Positions 35,718 through 45,652 of a stretch of 64,000 nucleotides of DNA are shown in pieces (position 1 is the stretch's first letter; each line of letters starts with the position of its first letter). Made by a program: the position numbers and the translations under genes. Source of the DNA: Roseiarcus sp963833955. Lineage in GTDB: Bacteria > Pseudomonadota > Alphaproteobacteria > Rhizobiales > Beijerinckiaceae. The notes under the pieces are model-generated. The model had not been told where the DNA came from, did no database searches, and worked only from the letters and a program-made list of their open reading frames with translations. The DNA is taken from NCBI GenBank assembly GCA_963833955.1, contig CAWHZY010000015.1, forward strand, positions 1 to 64,000, given 5' to 3'.

Positions 35718-36435
35718 TTAGGCGGCGACGGCAGCCTTGCGCGAGGCGCGATAGCCTGCAAAGGCGAGACCGCCGAAGCCGAGGATCATCATCGCCCAGG
35801 TCGAGGGCTCGGGGGTCGACGCCGTAACACCGCCCGAAACATAGTCGAGTGCGAGATTCTGGTTCGGCGACCACGACGCCGAAGCCGCCATAAGGGATGT
35901 GAGTGACGGCGCCTACGCCATTGTTGAACAAATCGACCACTGTGCCGCCGCCGATGCTGAACATCAGCCCGTAAATATCCAGAAAGCCGCCAGCGCCGTC
36001 GAAATCGGATGCGGTCGCCGGCGCTCCGCCCGGCCAGAACAGATTGTCATAGGTAACGAAGCCGTTGCTCGCCGCCGGTAGGCCGGAGGCCACAGCGAAC
36101 TTGCTGAAATCATGCGGCGCCAGCAAATTCGTGGACTCGGGAGTGGAGGGAGGGGACAAGATCGGGAATAAGGAGACCGACGCATCGACGATATTGAGGC
36201 CATTGTTCGTGTCGGAAAAAGTCCCACTTACTCCAGTGATCTCAAAGGCGTTTGAGTATTTTGCGTCCGTGCCCGGACCAAAGGTTATTTCGAGCGAGCC
36301 GCTGACGCCGCCGCCGCTGAACGTGATGGGCATCGGCGGCGCGAACATTATGAACAGGTTGGCCGCGGCATGCGCCTGACCGGCCAACGCCATTCCCGCG
36401 AGGGCAACCACCCCCGCCCAGTACCTCTTCTTCAT
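35718..36435 (-). CDS. PEP-CTERM sorting-domain protein (one frameshift)
   Basis: The ATG has GGGAG seven bases upstream and encodes a signal peptide (RYWAGVVALAGMALAGQAHA). The mature part (EITGVSGTFSDTNNGLNIVD, FDGAGGFLDIYGLMFSIGGG) resembles beta-rich PEP-CTERM proteins. Near 35870 the frame changes; the other frame gives SPNQNLALDYVSGGV and then the sorting signal STPEPSTWAMMILGFGGLAF plus AGYRASRK, ending at TAA 35718. The complete gene would encode about 238 residues. It would be exported and processed by an exosortase outside this window. Confidence 0.78.
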
Positions 36436-36641
36436 CTTGTATCTCCCGTTTTTGCGCACGCAATAGAACGGCGCCCGAGGAGAATCCCTCCAGCGTCCTC
36501 CCTCATTGTCGTCTTGGAGCGAATGACCCCTGGACGCCTAGCCGAGCGCGTGACGGAAAGTGGTCGAAAGTTTTTCCCCTGTCAACTTACGTTTATTGAT
36601 CGCCACTTGCGTCATGCCGAAGCGGAATCTCACCGGAACGC

Positions 36642-37550
36642 CTACGCTGCTGAAGCCGACTTGGTCGCAGGCGGCTCATCCTCCGCTACCTCCGGCTCTC
36701 TCACGGGGTGGTCGAGATAGGCCGCAATGCGGGTCGCGAACGCGTTCGGCGCTTCGGCGAACAGCCGCTCGAACTCCACATTGGCGCGCCGCCTGAGGTT
36801 ATTCTGCTTCGCCGTCATGCGCGAGGCGAGGTCTTCCAGCGCCTGCGGCGCCAACTCGCCGTATTCTGCCGCGAACGTTCCAAGCACATGGAGATCGTTG
36901 AAATCGCCGAGGGCCTCGCGAAGATCGTTCAGCGCTCCAGCCTGGGCGTTCAGCGCCTCCGGCCACGCGCGGGACAGCAGCGAGAACTGGTAGCGCAGAT
37001 CGACCACGCGGGCGCGAAAGGCGTGCAGCGCGATCGGATCGTCGCCGTCGAAGGCGAGGCGACCGCGCTTGCGCGCCTGGCGGTAGGTGCGCGCGACCGC
37101 GGCGACCATGTCCTCCGTCCCGACAAGGCTCAAGTCCCAGCCCTCGACACGCCTGACGATCGCGTTGAGCCGCGCGCGAGGCGTGCTGGCGGAGAGGCCC
37201 CGGCGGGCGCGCTGGGCTGCTTCCCGCTCACGCGCGATCGCGCCCATCAGCGGTTCGGAGACCTCCGCCGGGAGCTCGAGACGCTTCACGCGGAGCGCCA
37301 TGACATCGAGGTCGCGCGTCCGGCCGATCTGGCGGCGCGTCGCAGCCAGAGTCGTGATTGTCAACCGAGCCGGCTCGCCTACACAATTGAGAAAGAGCCG
37401 CGCAATCGCGCGCGCTTCTTTCAGGATCTTGCGAACCTCATGGACCCGCTTCGGCGCCTCTTCGCCGGGCCCGGGAAACTGCGCCGCCGCGACACTCACG
37501 GCTCGAACGAGCGCCGCGCGGCAATGTTGCGGCCAGGCGTCGGTACGCAT
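36642..37550 (-). CDS. CHAD domain-containing protein
   Basis: A 302-residue, helix-rich, very basic protein. KRVHEVRKILKEARAIARLF and TRRQIGRTRDLDVM in the first half, and FRARVVDLRYQFSLLSRAWP with LREALGDFNDLHVLG in the second, are the two helical repeats of the CHAD domain with its conserved His/Arg/Lys. CHAD domains bind inorganic polyphosphate. It ends 4 bp before the acyl-CoA synthetase stop on the same strand, so co-transcription is likely. Confidence 0.88.
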   Translation of the reverse strand: MRTDAWPQHCRAALVRAVSVAAAQFPGPGEEAPKRVHEVRKILKEARAIARLFLNCVGEPARLTITTLAATRRQIGRTRDLDVMALRVKRLELPAEVSEPLMGAIAREREAAQRARRGLSASTPRARLNAIVRRVEGWDLSLVGTEDMVAAVARTYRQARKRGRLAFDGDDPIALHAFRARVVDLRYQFSLLSRAWPEALNAQAGALNDLREALGDFNDLHVLGTFAAEYGELAPQALEDLASRMTAKQNNLRRRANVEFERLFAEAPNAFATRIAAYLDHPVREPEVAEDEPPATKSASAA

Positions 37551-37553
37551 CGG

Positions 37554-39197
37554 CTAGGCCTGCTCCGCCTCAATCATTTTAGCCCGCTCGCGCAGCGCGA
37601 ATTTCTGGACTTTGCCCGTCGAGGTCTTGGGGATTTCGGCGAACACGACATACCGCGGGCACTTATAGCGCGCCAAGTGCGCCCGGCACCATTCGATGAG
37701 CTCCTCGGCGGTTGCGCTGTGGCCGGGCTTCATCTCGACAAAAGCACAGGGCGTCTCGCCCCATTTGTCGTCGGGCCGCGCCACCACGGCCGCGAGCTGG
37801 ACGCCTGGATGATCGAATAGCACGTCCTCGACTTCGATCGATGAAATGTTCTCGCCGCCGGAAATGATGATGTCCTTCGATCGGTCCTTGAGCTGCACAT
37901 AGCCGTCCTTGTGCTTGACGCCAAGGTCGCCCGAATGGAACCAGCCGCCAGCCAACGCCTTCTCCGTCCCACCCTTGTTCTTGAGGTAGCCTTTCATCAC
38001 CACATTGCCGCGGAACATCACTTCGCCCATCGTCTCTCCGTCGGCGGGCACCGATTGCATCGTCTCGGGGTCCATGACGTCAAGCGCCTCGAGCGCATGA
38101 TAGCGAACGCCCTGGCGCGCCTTCAGATGCGCTTGCGCTTCGGCGTCGAGGGCGTTCCATTCGTCCTTCCAGTCGTTGACCACCGCAGGCCCGTAGACCT
38201 CCGTCAGGCCATAGAGATGCGTCACCTCGAAACCGGCTTCGCCCATCGCCTGGAGCACGGCGGCGGGCGGCGGTGCGGCGGCCGTGAAGAAGCGCACGAT
38301 GTGGGGCAGTGGCCGCTTCTCGTTGTCGCTCGCGTTAAGCAGAATCGACATGACAATCGGCGCGCCGCACATGTGGGTCACCTTGTGCTCGGCGATCAGA
38401 TCGAAGATCGGCTTGGCGCGCACCTGGCGCAAGCAGACATGCACGCCCGCTTTCACGCTGATTGACCAGGGGAAGCACCAGCCGTTGCAATGGAACATCG
38501 GCAGCGTCCACAGATAGACCGGATGCCGGCCGACGTCGGCCGTCAGGATGTTGCCCGCGGCGAGCAGGTTGGCGCCGCGATGATGGTAAACGACGCCCTT
38601 GGGATCGCCAGTGGTGCCCGACGTGTAATTGAGCGCGATCGCATCCCATTCGTCGCCAGGCGCCGCGCGCCGGTAAGCCTCGTCGCCTTCGGCGATGAGC
38701 GTCTCGTAATCGAGGCTCCCCAGCCGGTCGCCGGGGCCGTCGTATTCCGGATCGTCGTAGTCGATGACCAGCGGCCGAGCCTTCGCCTGGCTGAGCGCTG
38801 CGCCGATGACTGCCGAGAATTCACGGTCGACAATGAGCGCCTTGGCTTCGCCGTGATCGAGCATGAAGGCGATCGAAGCCGCGTCGAGCCGGGTGTTGAG
38901 CGCGTTGAGCACCGCGCCGCACATCGGGACGCCATAGTGACATTCGAGCATCGCGGGCGTGTTGGCGAGCATGACCGCGACCGTGTCGCCGCGGACGAAA
39001 CCTCGCTTGGCGAGCGCAGAGGCGAGCTTCTTCGTTCGCGCGTGGAATTCGCGGTAGGTGCGGCGCAAGGTCCCGTGAGCGATCGCCAGCCGATCCGGAA
39101 ACACCGCGGCAGAGCGCTCAAGGAAGGTTAGCGGCGTCAGCGGCTGAAAATTGGCCGGATTGCGATCGAGGTCGCGGTCATAGGGCGAAAGAGACAT
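37554..39197 (-). CDS. Acyl-CoA synthetase (AMP-forming; medium-chain/DmdB-like)
   Basis: About 547 residues from the ATG at 39197. N-terminal NFQPLTPLTFLERSAAVFPD and the adenylation motif LNYTSGTTGDPKGVVYHHRG are clear, with HLYGLTEVYGPAVV, GGWFHSGDLGVKHKDGYVQ and the hinge RSKDIIISGGENISSIEVED, and the catalytic Lys in PKTSTGKVQKFALR. The TFLERSAAVFPDR start is common in the branch that includes 3-methylmercaptopropionyl-CoA ligases and short/medium-chain ligases. The substrate is uncertain. Confidence 0.9.
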   Translation of the reverse strand: MSLSPYDRDLDRNPANFQPLTPLTFLERSAAVFPDRLAIAHGTLRRTYREFHARTKKLASALAKRGFVRGDTVAVMLANTPAMLECHYGVPMCGAVLNALNTRLDAASIAFMLDHGEAKALIVDREFSAVIGAALSQAKARPLVIDYDDPEYDGPGDRLGSLDYETLIAEGDEAYRRAAPGDEWDAIALNYTSGTTGDPKGVVYHHRGANLLAAGNILTADVGRHPVYLWTLPMFHCNGWCFPWSISVKAGVHVCLRQVRAKPIFDLIAEHKVTHMCGAPIVMSILLNASDNEKRPLPHIVRFFTAAAPPPAAVLQAMGEAGFEVTHLYGLTEVYGPAVVNDWKDEWNALDAEAQAHLKARQGVRYHALEALDVMDPETMQSVPADGETMGEVMFRGNVVMKGYLKNKGGTEKALAGGWFHSGDLGVKHKDGYVQLKDRSKDIIISGGENISSIEVEDVLFDHPGVQLAAVVARPDDKWGETPCAFVEMKPGHSATAEELIEWCRAHLARYKCPRYVVFAEIPKTSTGKVQKFALRERAKMIEAEQA

Positions 39198-39273
39198 CGA
39201 GCGGAGCTCCACAGCGCTTCGAGGCGATCATAGCGCGCTTCCGCAAGCTTTGGGCCAGACAATCTGGCAATCC

Positions 39274-39711
39274 CTACGGACGAAAGGCGAAGAACCGAAA
39301 GCCGACAAACGTCAGAACCATCGCCGCCCCGCTGCCGGCGGCGACGAAGAGCGGCAGGATCTCTGGCGTCACGCCGATTCCGATGTGGGGGGCCAAGGCG
39401 AGGCAGGCCGAATAGACGGCATAATTGACCGCGAGCCCGATCGCAGCGACGCCGCAATAGCGAAGAAAAGCGCGGACGAGCGGCGCACGCGAGCGGCGGA
39501 AGGTGATCGACCGGTTGAGAGTGAAATTGACGATCGTTGCGACAAGGAAGCCCGGCGGACGAGCCAATTCCGGCGACAAACCCAGATATTTGGCGCAGAC
39601 GTAGGTGATCGCGGCGTCGACGATATAGCCGAAGAGGCCGATCGCCGCGAAAGCGGGAATTTGCTTGGCGATGCGCCCATGGGCAGGGCCAACCCGCTTG
39701 ACCGCGCTCAT
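39274..39711 (-). CDS. GtrA family membrane protein
   Basis: A 145-residue protein with four hydrophobic segments. AFAAIGLFGYIVDAAITYV, the PGFLVATIVNFTLNRSITFR motif (NFxxNRxxTF) and FRFFAFRP at the end are diagnostic for GtrA, which flips or helps transfer lipid-linked sugars for cell-surface glycans. The ATG at 39711 was chosen since the family starts shortly before the first helix; an upstream in-frame ATG would add 29 unlike residues. Confidence 0.85.
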   Translation of the reverse strand: MSAVKRVGPAHGRIAKQIPAFAAIGLFGYIVDAAITYVCAKYLGLSPELARPPGFLVATIVNFTLNRSITFRRSRAPLVRAFLRYCGVAAIGLAVNYAVYSACLALAPHIGIGVTPEILPLFVAAGSGAAMVLTFVGFRFFAFRP

Positions 39712-39772
39712 CGGCGCTTCGTTTGAACCGGTTTTGGGGGCGGATATGCGCGTTGGCCCAGACCCTTCTCCC

Positions 39773-40528
39773 TCAAGCCAGAGCCCGGACGGCGTCATAG
39801 GTCAACTTCACTCCGATGAGGAGGGTCAGCGCGAGAATAAAGGCGTAGAACCGGTCGGCAGACACCCGCCGGACCAGCCAGACACCGGCGAAGGTCGATA
39901 GGACCGCAACCGGAAGCAGCCAGGACGACACAACGAGGTTGTCGGGGCTAAGCTGACCCAGGAGAAAATAGCCCGGAAGTTTTAACAGGTTGACAGCGGC
40001 GAAGAAGATTGTCGCGGTGCCGGCGAATATCCGCGGCTCCAGATATTGCGGCATGACGTAGACCTGGAACGGCGGCGACCCCGCATGGCTGACGAAGCTC
40101 GTGAAGCCCGACAGGGAACCCCATAGGACGCCGCTTGGGACTCCGGGCTTCTCGACCGGAGCGCGTCCGAGCCGATCCCGGATCAGCATATAGGCGACGA
40201 AAGCGATTGAAATTACGCCGATCGCAAGCCACACGACGTCCTCGCTGACGCGCGCCGCAAGCAGCCAGGCAAGCGTGACCCCGATCACCGAGGAAGGGAT
40301 TAAGATGATGAGGTTCCGCGGCGAATAGTCGCGACGAAACGCCCACACGCTCACCCAGTCCTGGACGATGAGAATTGGCAGAACGATGGCCGCAGCCCTC
40401 ACCGGCGAGGAGACGAGCGACATCATGGGCATCGCGAGCGAACTCAGGCCCGAAAAGCCGCCTTTTGACAGGCCCAGAAGGATCACGGCTGGGATCGCCA
40501 TAAGGCAAAATTGCGTCTCGCCTGACAT
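39773..40528 (-). CDS. Sulfite exporter TauE/SafE family permease
   Basis: A 251-residue permease with seven to eight hydrophobic segments. LLGLSKGGFSGLSSLAMPMM in the first repeat and GSLSGFTSFVSHAGSPPFQV plus YVMPQYL in the second are the paired signature of TauE/SafE proteins. They export or import organosulfur anions; the substrate is not evident. The start at 40528 begins right at the first helix. It diverges from prpE with a 124-bp shared region. Confidence 0.87.
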   Translation of the reverse strand: MSGETQFCLMAIPAVILLGLSKGGFSGLSSLAMPMMSLVSSPVRAAAIVLPILIVQDWVSVWAFRRDYSPRNLIILIPSSVIGVTLAWLLAARVSEDVVWLAIGVISIAFVAYMLIRDRLGRAPVEKPGVPSGVLWGSLSGFTSFVSHAGSPPFQVYVMPQYLEPRIFAGTATIFFAAVNLLKLPGYFLLGQLSPDNLVVSSWLLPVAVLSTFAGVWLVRRVSADRFYAFILALTLLIGVKLTYDAVRALA

Positions 40529-40652
40529 TCGATCGTTTCCTGGCGCGGCGGCGAAGCCCCCGCCATCGGCGGCGCGCCCCGCTGACATTGCGTTCCGAAG
40601 CGTCGGGCGCGACAACGACACGCCGCACTTCGGTGGCGGAGGGAGCGAAACG

Positions 40653-42554
40653 ATGACAAGCGGCTATCGGCAGACCTATGATCGCTGGCGCGCCGATCCG
40701 CAAGGCTTCTGGGCGGAGGCGGCTCGCGAGATCGCCTGGATAAAGCCGCCAGAGCGCATTTTCGACGCCCAAGCGGGCGTCTACGGCCGCTGGTTCCCGG
40801 ACGGACGCTGCAACGCCTGCTTCAACGCCCTCGACCGGCACGTCGAGGCGGGCCGCGGCGACCAGGTCGCGCTCTATTACGACAGCCCCGTCACCGGGAC
40901 CAAGCGCGCCATCACCTATCGCAACCTGCTCGACGAGGCGGCGACCCTCGGCGCCGCCCTCGCCGATCTCGGAGTGTCAGCGGGCGACCGGGTGCTGATC
41001 TACATGCCGATGATTCCCGAGGCGATCGTCGCCATGCTCGCCTGCGCGCGGATCGGCGCCGTCCATTCGGTGGTGTTCGGCGGCTTTGCCGCCAAGGAGC
41101 TCGCGACCCGCATCGATGACGCCGAGCCAAAGGTGATTCTTACCGCGAGCTGCGGCGTCGAGCCCGGCCGGATCGTCGAATACAAGCCGCTGCTCGATCT
41201 TGCGATTGCTCTCGCCCGGCACAAGCCGTCTGCCTGCGTCGTCCACCAGCGCCCGCAGATCAAGGCGCACATGAACGAAGCTCGAGACCGCGACTGGACC
41301 GCGCTTGTCGACGCCGCCCGAGCGGCGGGCAAGCGGGCGCCCTGCGCCGACCTCGCGGCCACCGATCCGCTCTACATCCTCTATACTTCCGGCACGACCG
41401 GCACACCGAAGGGCGTGGTGCGCGACATCGGCGGATACATGGTCGCGCTCAAATGGTCGATGTCGGCGATTTATGACATGAAGCCTGGGGAGACCTTCTG
41501 GACCGGCTCCGACATCGGCTGGGTCGTTGGCCATTCCTACATCGTCTACGGGCCGTTGTTGCAAGGCTGTTCCACCGTCCTCTATGAGGGCAAACCGATC
41601 GGCACGCCGGACGCCGGCGCCTATTGGCGGGTCATTGAAGACTACAAGGTCTCTGCGTTCTTCACCGCACCAACGGGGTTGCGCGCCGTGCGCAAGGAGG
41701 ACCCGCAGGCCAGGCTGATCAAAAACTACGACATTAGCTCGCTGCGCACTTTGTTCCTCGCGGGCGAGCGCGCAGACCCGGACACGGTCGCCTGGGCTCA
41801 GAAGGTCTTGGGCGTCCCGGTGGTCGATCACTGGTGGCAGACCGAGAGCGGGTGGCCGATCGTCGCCAATCCGGTCGGCTTGGGAATTCTGCCGATCAAG
41901 CTCGGCTCTCCGAGCGTCCCCATGCCCGGCTACGACGTTCATGTCGTCGACGATGCGACACAGCCCGTCCCGGCCGGGACGATGGGTTCGATTGTCATCA
42001 AGTTGCCGTTGCCGCCTGGCTGCTTGCCGACGCTCTACCGTCAGGACGAGCGCATGCGCGAAAGCTATCTCAATGAGTATCCGGGTTATTACAAAACCTC
42101 GGACGCCGGATTCATCGATGAGGACGGGTATCTCACAATCCTCGGACGGACCGACGACATCATCAACGTCGCGGGCCACCGCTTGTCGACCGGCGGAATG
42201 GAGGAGGTCGTGGCCTCGCACCCGGACGTCGCGGAATGCGCGGTGCTGGGCGTCAAGGACGAGGTCAAAGGCGAGACGCCCTGCGGGTTTGTGGTCTTGA
42301 AAGCGGGCATCAACCGGCCTTCGCATGAGATCGAGGCCGAGGTCGTCAAGCTGGTGCGCGACAAGATCGGCCCGGTCGCCGCCTTCAAGATGGCTTTTGT
42401 CGTGCCCCGCCTGCCGAAAACACGCTCGGGCAAGATCCTGCGCGGCACGATGAAGAAGATCGCCGACCGCGATCCATGGGTAACCCCGGCGACGATCGAG
42501 GATCCGAGGGTCCTGGACGAGATCAAAGAGGCCCTGGAGGCTCGGGTCCGCTAA
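40653..42554 (+). CDS. prpE: Propionyl-CoA synthetase
   Basis: A 633-residue acetyl/propionyl-CoA synthetase. GGAGGGAGCG lies upstream of the ATG. The N-terminal YDRWRADPQGFWAEAAREIA and the NACFNALDRHVEAGRGDQVA segment are typical of PrpE. Adenylation motif: LYTSGTTGTPKGVVRD; others: GSDIGWVVGHSYIVYGPLL, VVDHWWQTESGWPI and the catalytic Lys in LPKTRSGKILRG. It activates propionate (or acetate) to the CoA thioester. Length and motif order are normal. Confidence 0.93.
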   Translation: MTSGYRQTYDRWRADPQGFWAEAAREIAWIKPPERIFDAQAGVYGRWFPDGRCNACFNALDRHVEAGRGDQVALYYDSPVTGTKRAITYRNLLDEAATLGAALADLGVSAGDRVLIYMPMIPEAIVAMLACARIGAVHSVVFGGFAAKELATRIDDAEPKVILTASCGVEPGRIVEYKPLLDLAIALARHKPSACVVHQRPQIKAHMNEARDRDWTALVDAARAAGKRAPCADLAATDPLYILYTSGTTGTPKGVVRDIGGYMVALKWSMSAIYDMKPGETFWTGSDIGWVVGHSYIVYGPLLQGCSTVLYEGKPIGTPDAGAYWRVIEDYKVSAFFTAPTGLRAVRKEDPQARLIKNYDISSLRTLFLAGERADPDTVAWAQKVLGVPVVDHWWQTESGWPIVANPVGLGILPIKLGSPSVPMPGYDVHVVDDATQPVPAGTMGSIVIKLPLPPGCLPTLYRQDERMRESYLNEYPGYYKTSDAGFIDEDGYLTILGRTDDIINVAGHRLSTGGMEEVVASHPDVAECAVLGVKDEVKGETPCGFVVLKAGINRPSHEIEAEVVKLVRDKIGPVAAFKMAFVVPRLPKTRSGKILRGTMKKIADRDPWVTPATIEDPRVLDEIKEALEARVR

Positions 42555-42677
42555 TGGCGGCGGGTGCCATCCCCGCCTAGCGAGAAGCCATAAGGCGGTT
42601 TATATGTCGCGGGATCGTCACGATCGCGCCGCCTGTCGGCCGGTCGGGCGGGCCTTGCCAATTCGAATTGGACCGCA

Positions 42678-43973
42678 ATGACGTCTTCCCCTTCTTCCGC
42701 GCCGCACGTCGTGAATTTCACCTTGGCCAACGGCCTTGACATCGTGGTCATTCCCGATCATCGAGCGCCGGTCGTCACTCACATGGTCTGGTACCGAAAC
42801 GGCGCGGCCGACGATCCGCCGGGCAAGTCCGGCATCGCCCATTTCCTCGAACACCTGATGTTCAAGGGCACGAAACGCCATCCCAAGGGCGAGTTCTCGG
42901 AGTTCATCTCCGAGGTCGGCGGCATGGAGAACGCCTTCACCGGCAACGACTTCACCGCCTATTTCCAGCAGATCGCCAAGCAGCATCTCAAGGCCTGCAT
43001 GGCGTTCGAAGCCGACCGCATGACCGGCTTGACCCTGACCGACGAGATCGTTGCGCCGGAGCGCGACGTGGTGCTCGAGGAACGGCGCATGCATTGCGAC
43101 ACCGATCCCGGAGCGCAACTCGGCGAAGCGGTGCAGGCGGCTTTGTTCACGCATCACCCTTACGGTATCCCGGTCATCGGTTGGGGCCACGAAATCGAAA
43201 GCCTGAACCGCGAGGACGCCCTCGCCTATTACAAGCGTTTCTATACACCCGAGAATGCAATCCTCGTGGTGGCCGGCGACGTCGAACCGGACGAAGCGCG
43301 CGCGCTGGCCGAGGAGACTTATGGCAAGATCAAGCCGCGCGGGGCGAAGCCTAAGCGCGTGCGTCCGATGGAGCCGCCGACGGTGGCGAACCGATTGGTG
43401 AAGGTCGCCGACGACAAGGTCGAGCAGCCCGGATGGCAGCGGCATTATCTCGCGCCGTCGGCCTGCACCGCGCCCGAGGGCGAAGCGGAAGCGCTTGAAC
43501 TGCTCGCCCATTTGTTTGGCGGAGGGCAGACCAGCTTTCTCTATCGAACGCTGGTTATGGAGGAGCGGATCGCCGTCTCCGCCTGGGCCTATTATCATGG
43601 CGCGGCGGTCGACCAGAGTCGGTTCATCGTCAACATGACGCCTGCGCCGGGCGTATCGCTTGAAATGCTCGACAAGGCGTTTGACCGGGCGCTGGCGAAG
43701 TTCGTGCATGACGGGGTTGAGGCTGGTGATCTCGAGCGCGCCAAGACCCGCATGGTCGCCGACGCGATTTACGCCCGCGACAGCCAATCGGACCTCGCGC
43801 GCTGGTACGGTTCGTCCTTGGCGATCGGCCAGACCTTGCGCGATGTCGAGGAATGGCCCGCGCGGATCGAACGCGTCACCGCCGAGAATGTGATCGGATC
43901 GGCGCGCCGCTGGCTCGACCACAAACCCGCCGTGACCGGATATCTCATGCCTCTCGTCGAGGAGGCGGCTTAA
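42678..43973 (+). CDS. M16 family zinc metallopeptidase, catalytic subunit
   Basis: A 431-residue pitrilysin-family peptidase. The inverted zinc motif HFLEHLMFKGT lies near residues 55-65, and the downstream Glu ligand is in the EERRMHCDTDPGAQL region. FTGNDFTAYFQ, HPYGIPVIGWGHEIESL and FGGGQTSFLYRTL are typical of bacterial M16B alpha-like subunits. No signal peptide is obvious from this start. It pairs with the second M16 gene 51 bp downstream, which lacks the zinc motif, as in mitochondrial-processing-peptidase-like heterodimers. Confidence 0.92.
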   Translation: MTSSPSSAPHVVNFTLANGLDIVVIPDHRAPVVTHMVWYRNGAADDPPGKSGIAHFLEHLMFKGTKRHPKGEFSEFISEVGGMENAFTGNDFTAYFQQIAKQHLKACMAFEADRMTGLTLTDEIVAPERDVVLEERRMHCDTDPGAQLGEAVQAALFTHHPYGIPVIGWGHEIESLNREDALAYYKRFYTPENAILVVAGDVEPDEARALAEETYGKIKPRGAKPKRVRPMEPPTVANRLVKVADDKVEQPGWQRHYLAPSACTAPEGEAEALELLAHLFGGGQTSFLYRTLVMEERIAVSAWAYYHGAAVDQSRFIVNMTPAPGVSLEMLDKAFDRALAKFVHDGVEAGDLERAKTRMVADAIYARDSQSDLARWYGSSLAIGQTLRDVEEWPARIERVTAENVIGSARRWLDHKPAVTGYLMPLVEEAA

Positions 43974-44024
43974 CGGTCCCAGCCTCCCCGCTCCCGTTGG
44001 AGCCAAAAACACGATCCCATAAGT

Positions 44025-45326
44025 ATGCTCATGGAAACGCTCATGCAAAAGCACCTCGCCGTTTCTTCTTCTCATTCCGCCGTCAATGTCGACGTCGTCA
44101 CGAGCCCGCGCGGCTTGAAATTCTGGCTCGTCCCCTCCCACGCGGTGCCCGTCGTTTCGCTCGAATTCGCCATGCGCGGCGGATCGGCGCAGGACCCGGC
44201 GGAAAAGGCGGGCTTGGGCGCGCTGACCTCGGGGCTTCTCGACGAGGGCGCGGGCGGTCTCGACTCGCAGGCGTTTCACCGCGCTCTGGATGAGAAAGCG
44301 GTCGAAATGTCGTTCCATTGCGACCGCGATCACTGGAGCGGGCGCATGCGCACGCTGACCAAGAACCTCGATCGCGCCGGCGAATTGTTGCGGCTTGCCA
44401 TCAACGCCCCCCGATTCGACGAGGAGCCGTTCGAACGCGTGCGCGAGCACATGAACGCGCGGCTGCGCCACGACGCCAATGATCCGGGGACGCTCGCCAA
44501 TCGCAACTGGAAGGCAAAATCGTTCCCTCATCACCCGTACGGCCAGCCGGCCGACGGGACGCTCGAAACGCTCGCCCACATCGAACGGGCCGATCTCATC
44601 AACACCGCGAAGCGCGGGATTGCGCGCGATCAGCTGTTGATCGCGGTCGTCGGCGCGATCAACGAAAAGGACGCGGCGGGGCTTGTCGACAAGGCGTTCG
44701 CCGATCTGCCGGCGAAGGGCGATCTCAAGCCCATCCCCGCGGCTGCTTTCAAGGGCCTCGGCGCGATCGACCGGATCGATCTCGACGTGCCCCAATCGAC
44801 GATCCGTTTCGGCCGGCCGGCGCTCAAGCGCGACGACCCTGACTTCATCTCCAGCATCGTCGCCGCGCATGTGCTGGGCGGCTCAGGCAACATGACGTCG
44901 CGCCTGTTCCGCGAAGTGCGCGAGAAGCGAGGCCTTGCCTATACTGTGTTCGGGGCCTTTTATTCCCTCGAGCACGGCGCCTATTTCTACGGCGGCACGA
45001 CGACCAAGAATGAGCGGGCGCGCGAATCGTTCGACGTCGCCTCGGCCGAGATCCGCGACGTCGCGCTGAACGGGCTCAATGAAGAGGAACTCGAGAAGGG
45101 CAAGACCTATCTCATCGGCTCCTACCCGCTGCGCTTCGATACGTCGGCCAAGATCGCTTCGCAGCTCGTCCACATCCAGCTCGAGCGCCGCGCGCCCGAG
45201 TGGCTGGTCGAGCGCAACCGCGAGATCGCCGCCGTCACGATGGAAAGCGTGAAGCGCGCGGCGCATCGCGCCTTCGGCGACGGCTCGCTGCATACGACGG
45301 TGGTCGGACGGCCGGAGGGGTTCTAG
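44025..45326 (+). CDS. M16 family peptidase-like, non-catalytic partner subunit
   Basis: A 433-residue M16 protein in which the HxxEH zinc motif is missing; at its place the sequence reads PAEKAGLGALTSGLLDEGA. It retains FPHHPYGQPADGTLETLAHI, the glycine-rich loop HVLGGSGNMTSRLFREVREK and GLAYTVFGAFYSLEHG, which hold substrate in the partner chamber. It is likely to form a heterodimer with the catalytic subunit encoded just upstream. The exact start among clustered ATGs at 44025-44043 is uncertain. Confidence 0.9.
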   Translation: MLMETLMQKHLAVSSSHSAVNVDVVTSPRGLKFWLVPSHAVPVVSLEFAMRGGSAQDPAEKAGLGALTSGLLDEGAGGLDSQAFHRALDEKAVEMSFHCDRDHWSGRMRTLTKNLDRAGELLRLAINAPRFDEEPFERVREHMNARLRHDANDPGTLANRNWKAKSFPHHPYGQPADGTLETLAHIERADLINTAKRGIARDQLLIAVVGAINEKDAAGLVDKAFADLPAKGDLKPIPAAAFKGLGAIDRIDLDVPQSTIRFGRPALKRDDPDFISSIVAAHVLGGSGNMTSRLFREVREKRGLAYTVFGAFYSLEHGAYFYGGTTTKNERARESFDVASAEIRDVALNGLNEEELEKGKTYLIGSYPLRFDTSAKIASQLVHIQLERRAPEWLVERNREIAAVTMESVKRAAHRAFGDGSLHTTVVGRPEGF

Positions 45327-45652
45327 GGCTTTCCGGCGTCGGCTGGAGTCGGGCGCGCCTTGCTCGAAAGCCATCGCGGGAGCGCGAGTTAGCTGCGCGC
45401 CTGCCTCTCGTTTTAGCCGCAGCGCGCCAACCTCGTTTGGTCTCACCCTCGATGTCACGCCGTGGTCTGGCGCAACCGAGATCCCGTCGTCCACTTATCT
45501 CCGGCGAGAAGCGGTCCGGGATAGGCGCGCCTCGCGTCAACACAACCGCCAATCACATATAATTAACGGAGTTATTTTATGCTGGAAAGGCATATCCCCT
45601 GGCCCAATTGAGTTCTGCTCAGCAAACCTTGCGCGGAGTATTTGACCAGTCG
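45327..45652. other. Intergenic region, nothing recognised
   Basis: About 325 bp between the M16 pair and the acyltransferase. It becomes AT-richer towards the right, in step with the lower GC of the acyltransferase. No RNA gene or clear terminator seen. Confidence 0.4.

Noticed and set aside
42618..44870. A 750-codon frame antisense to the M16 peptidase genes
   Set aside because: It spans two real genes on the other strand and their gap, with shadow-type composition. No motif or RBS.
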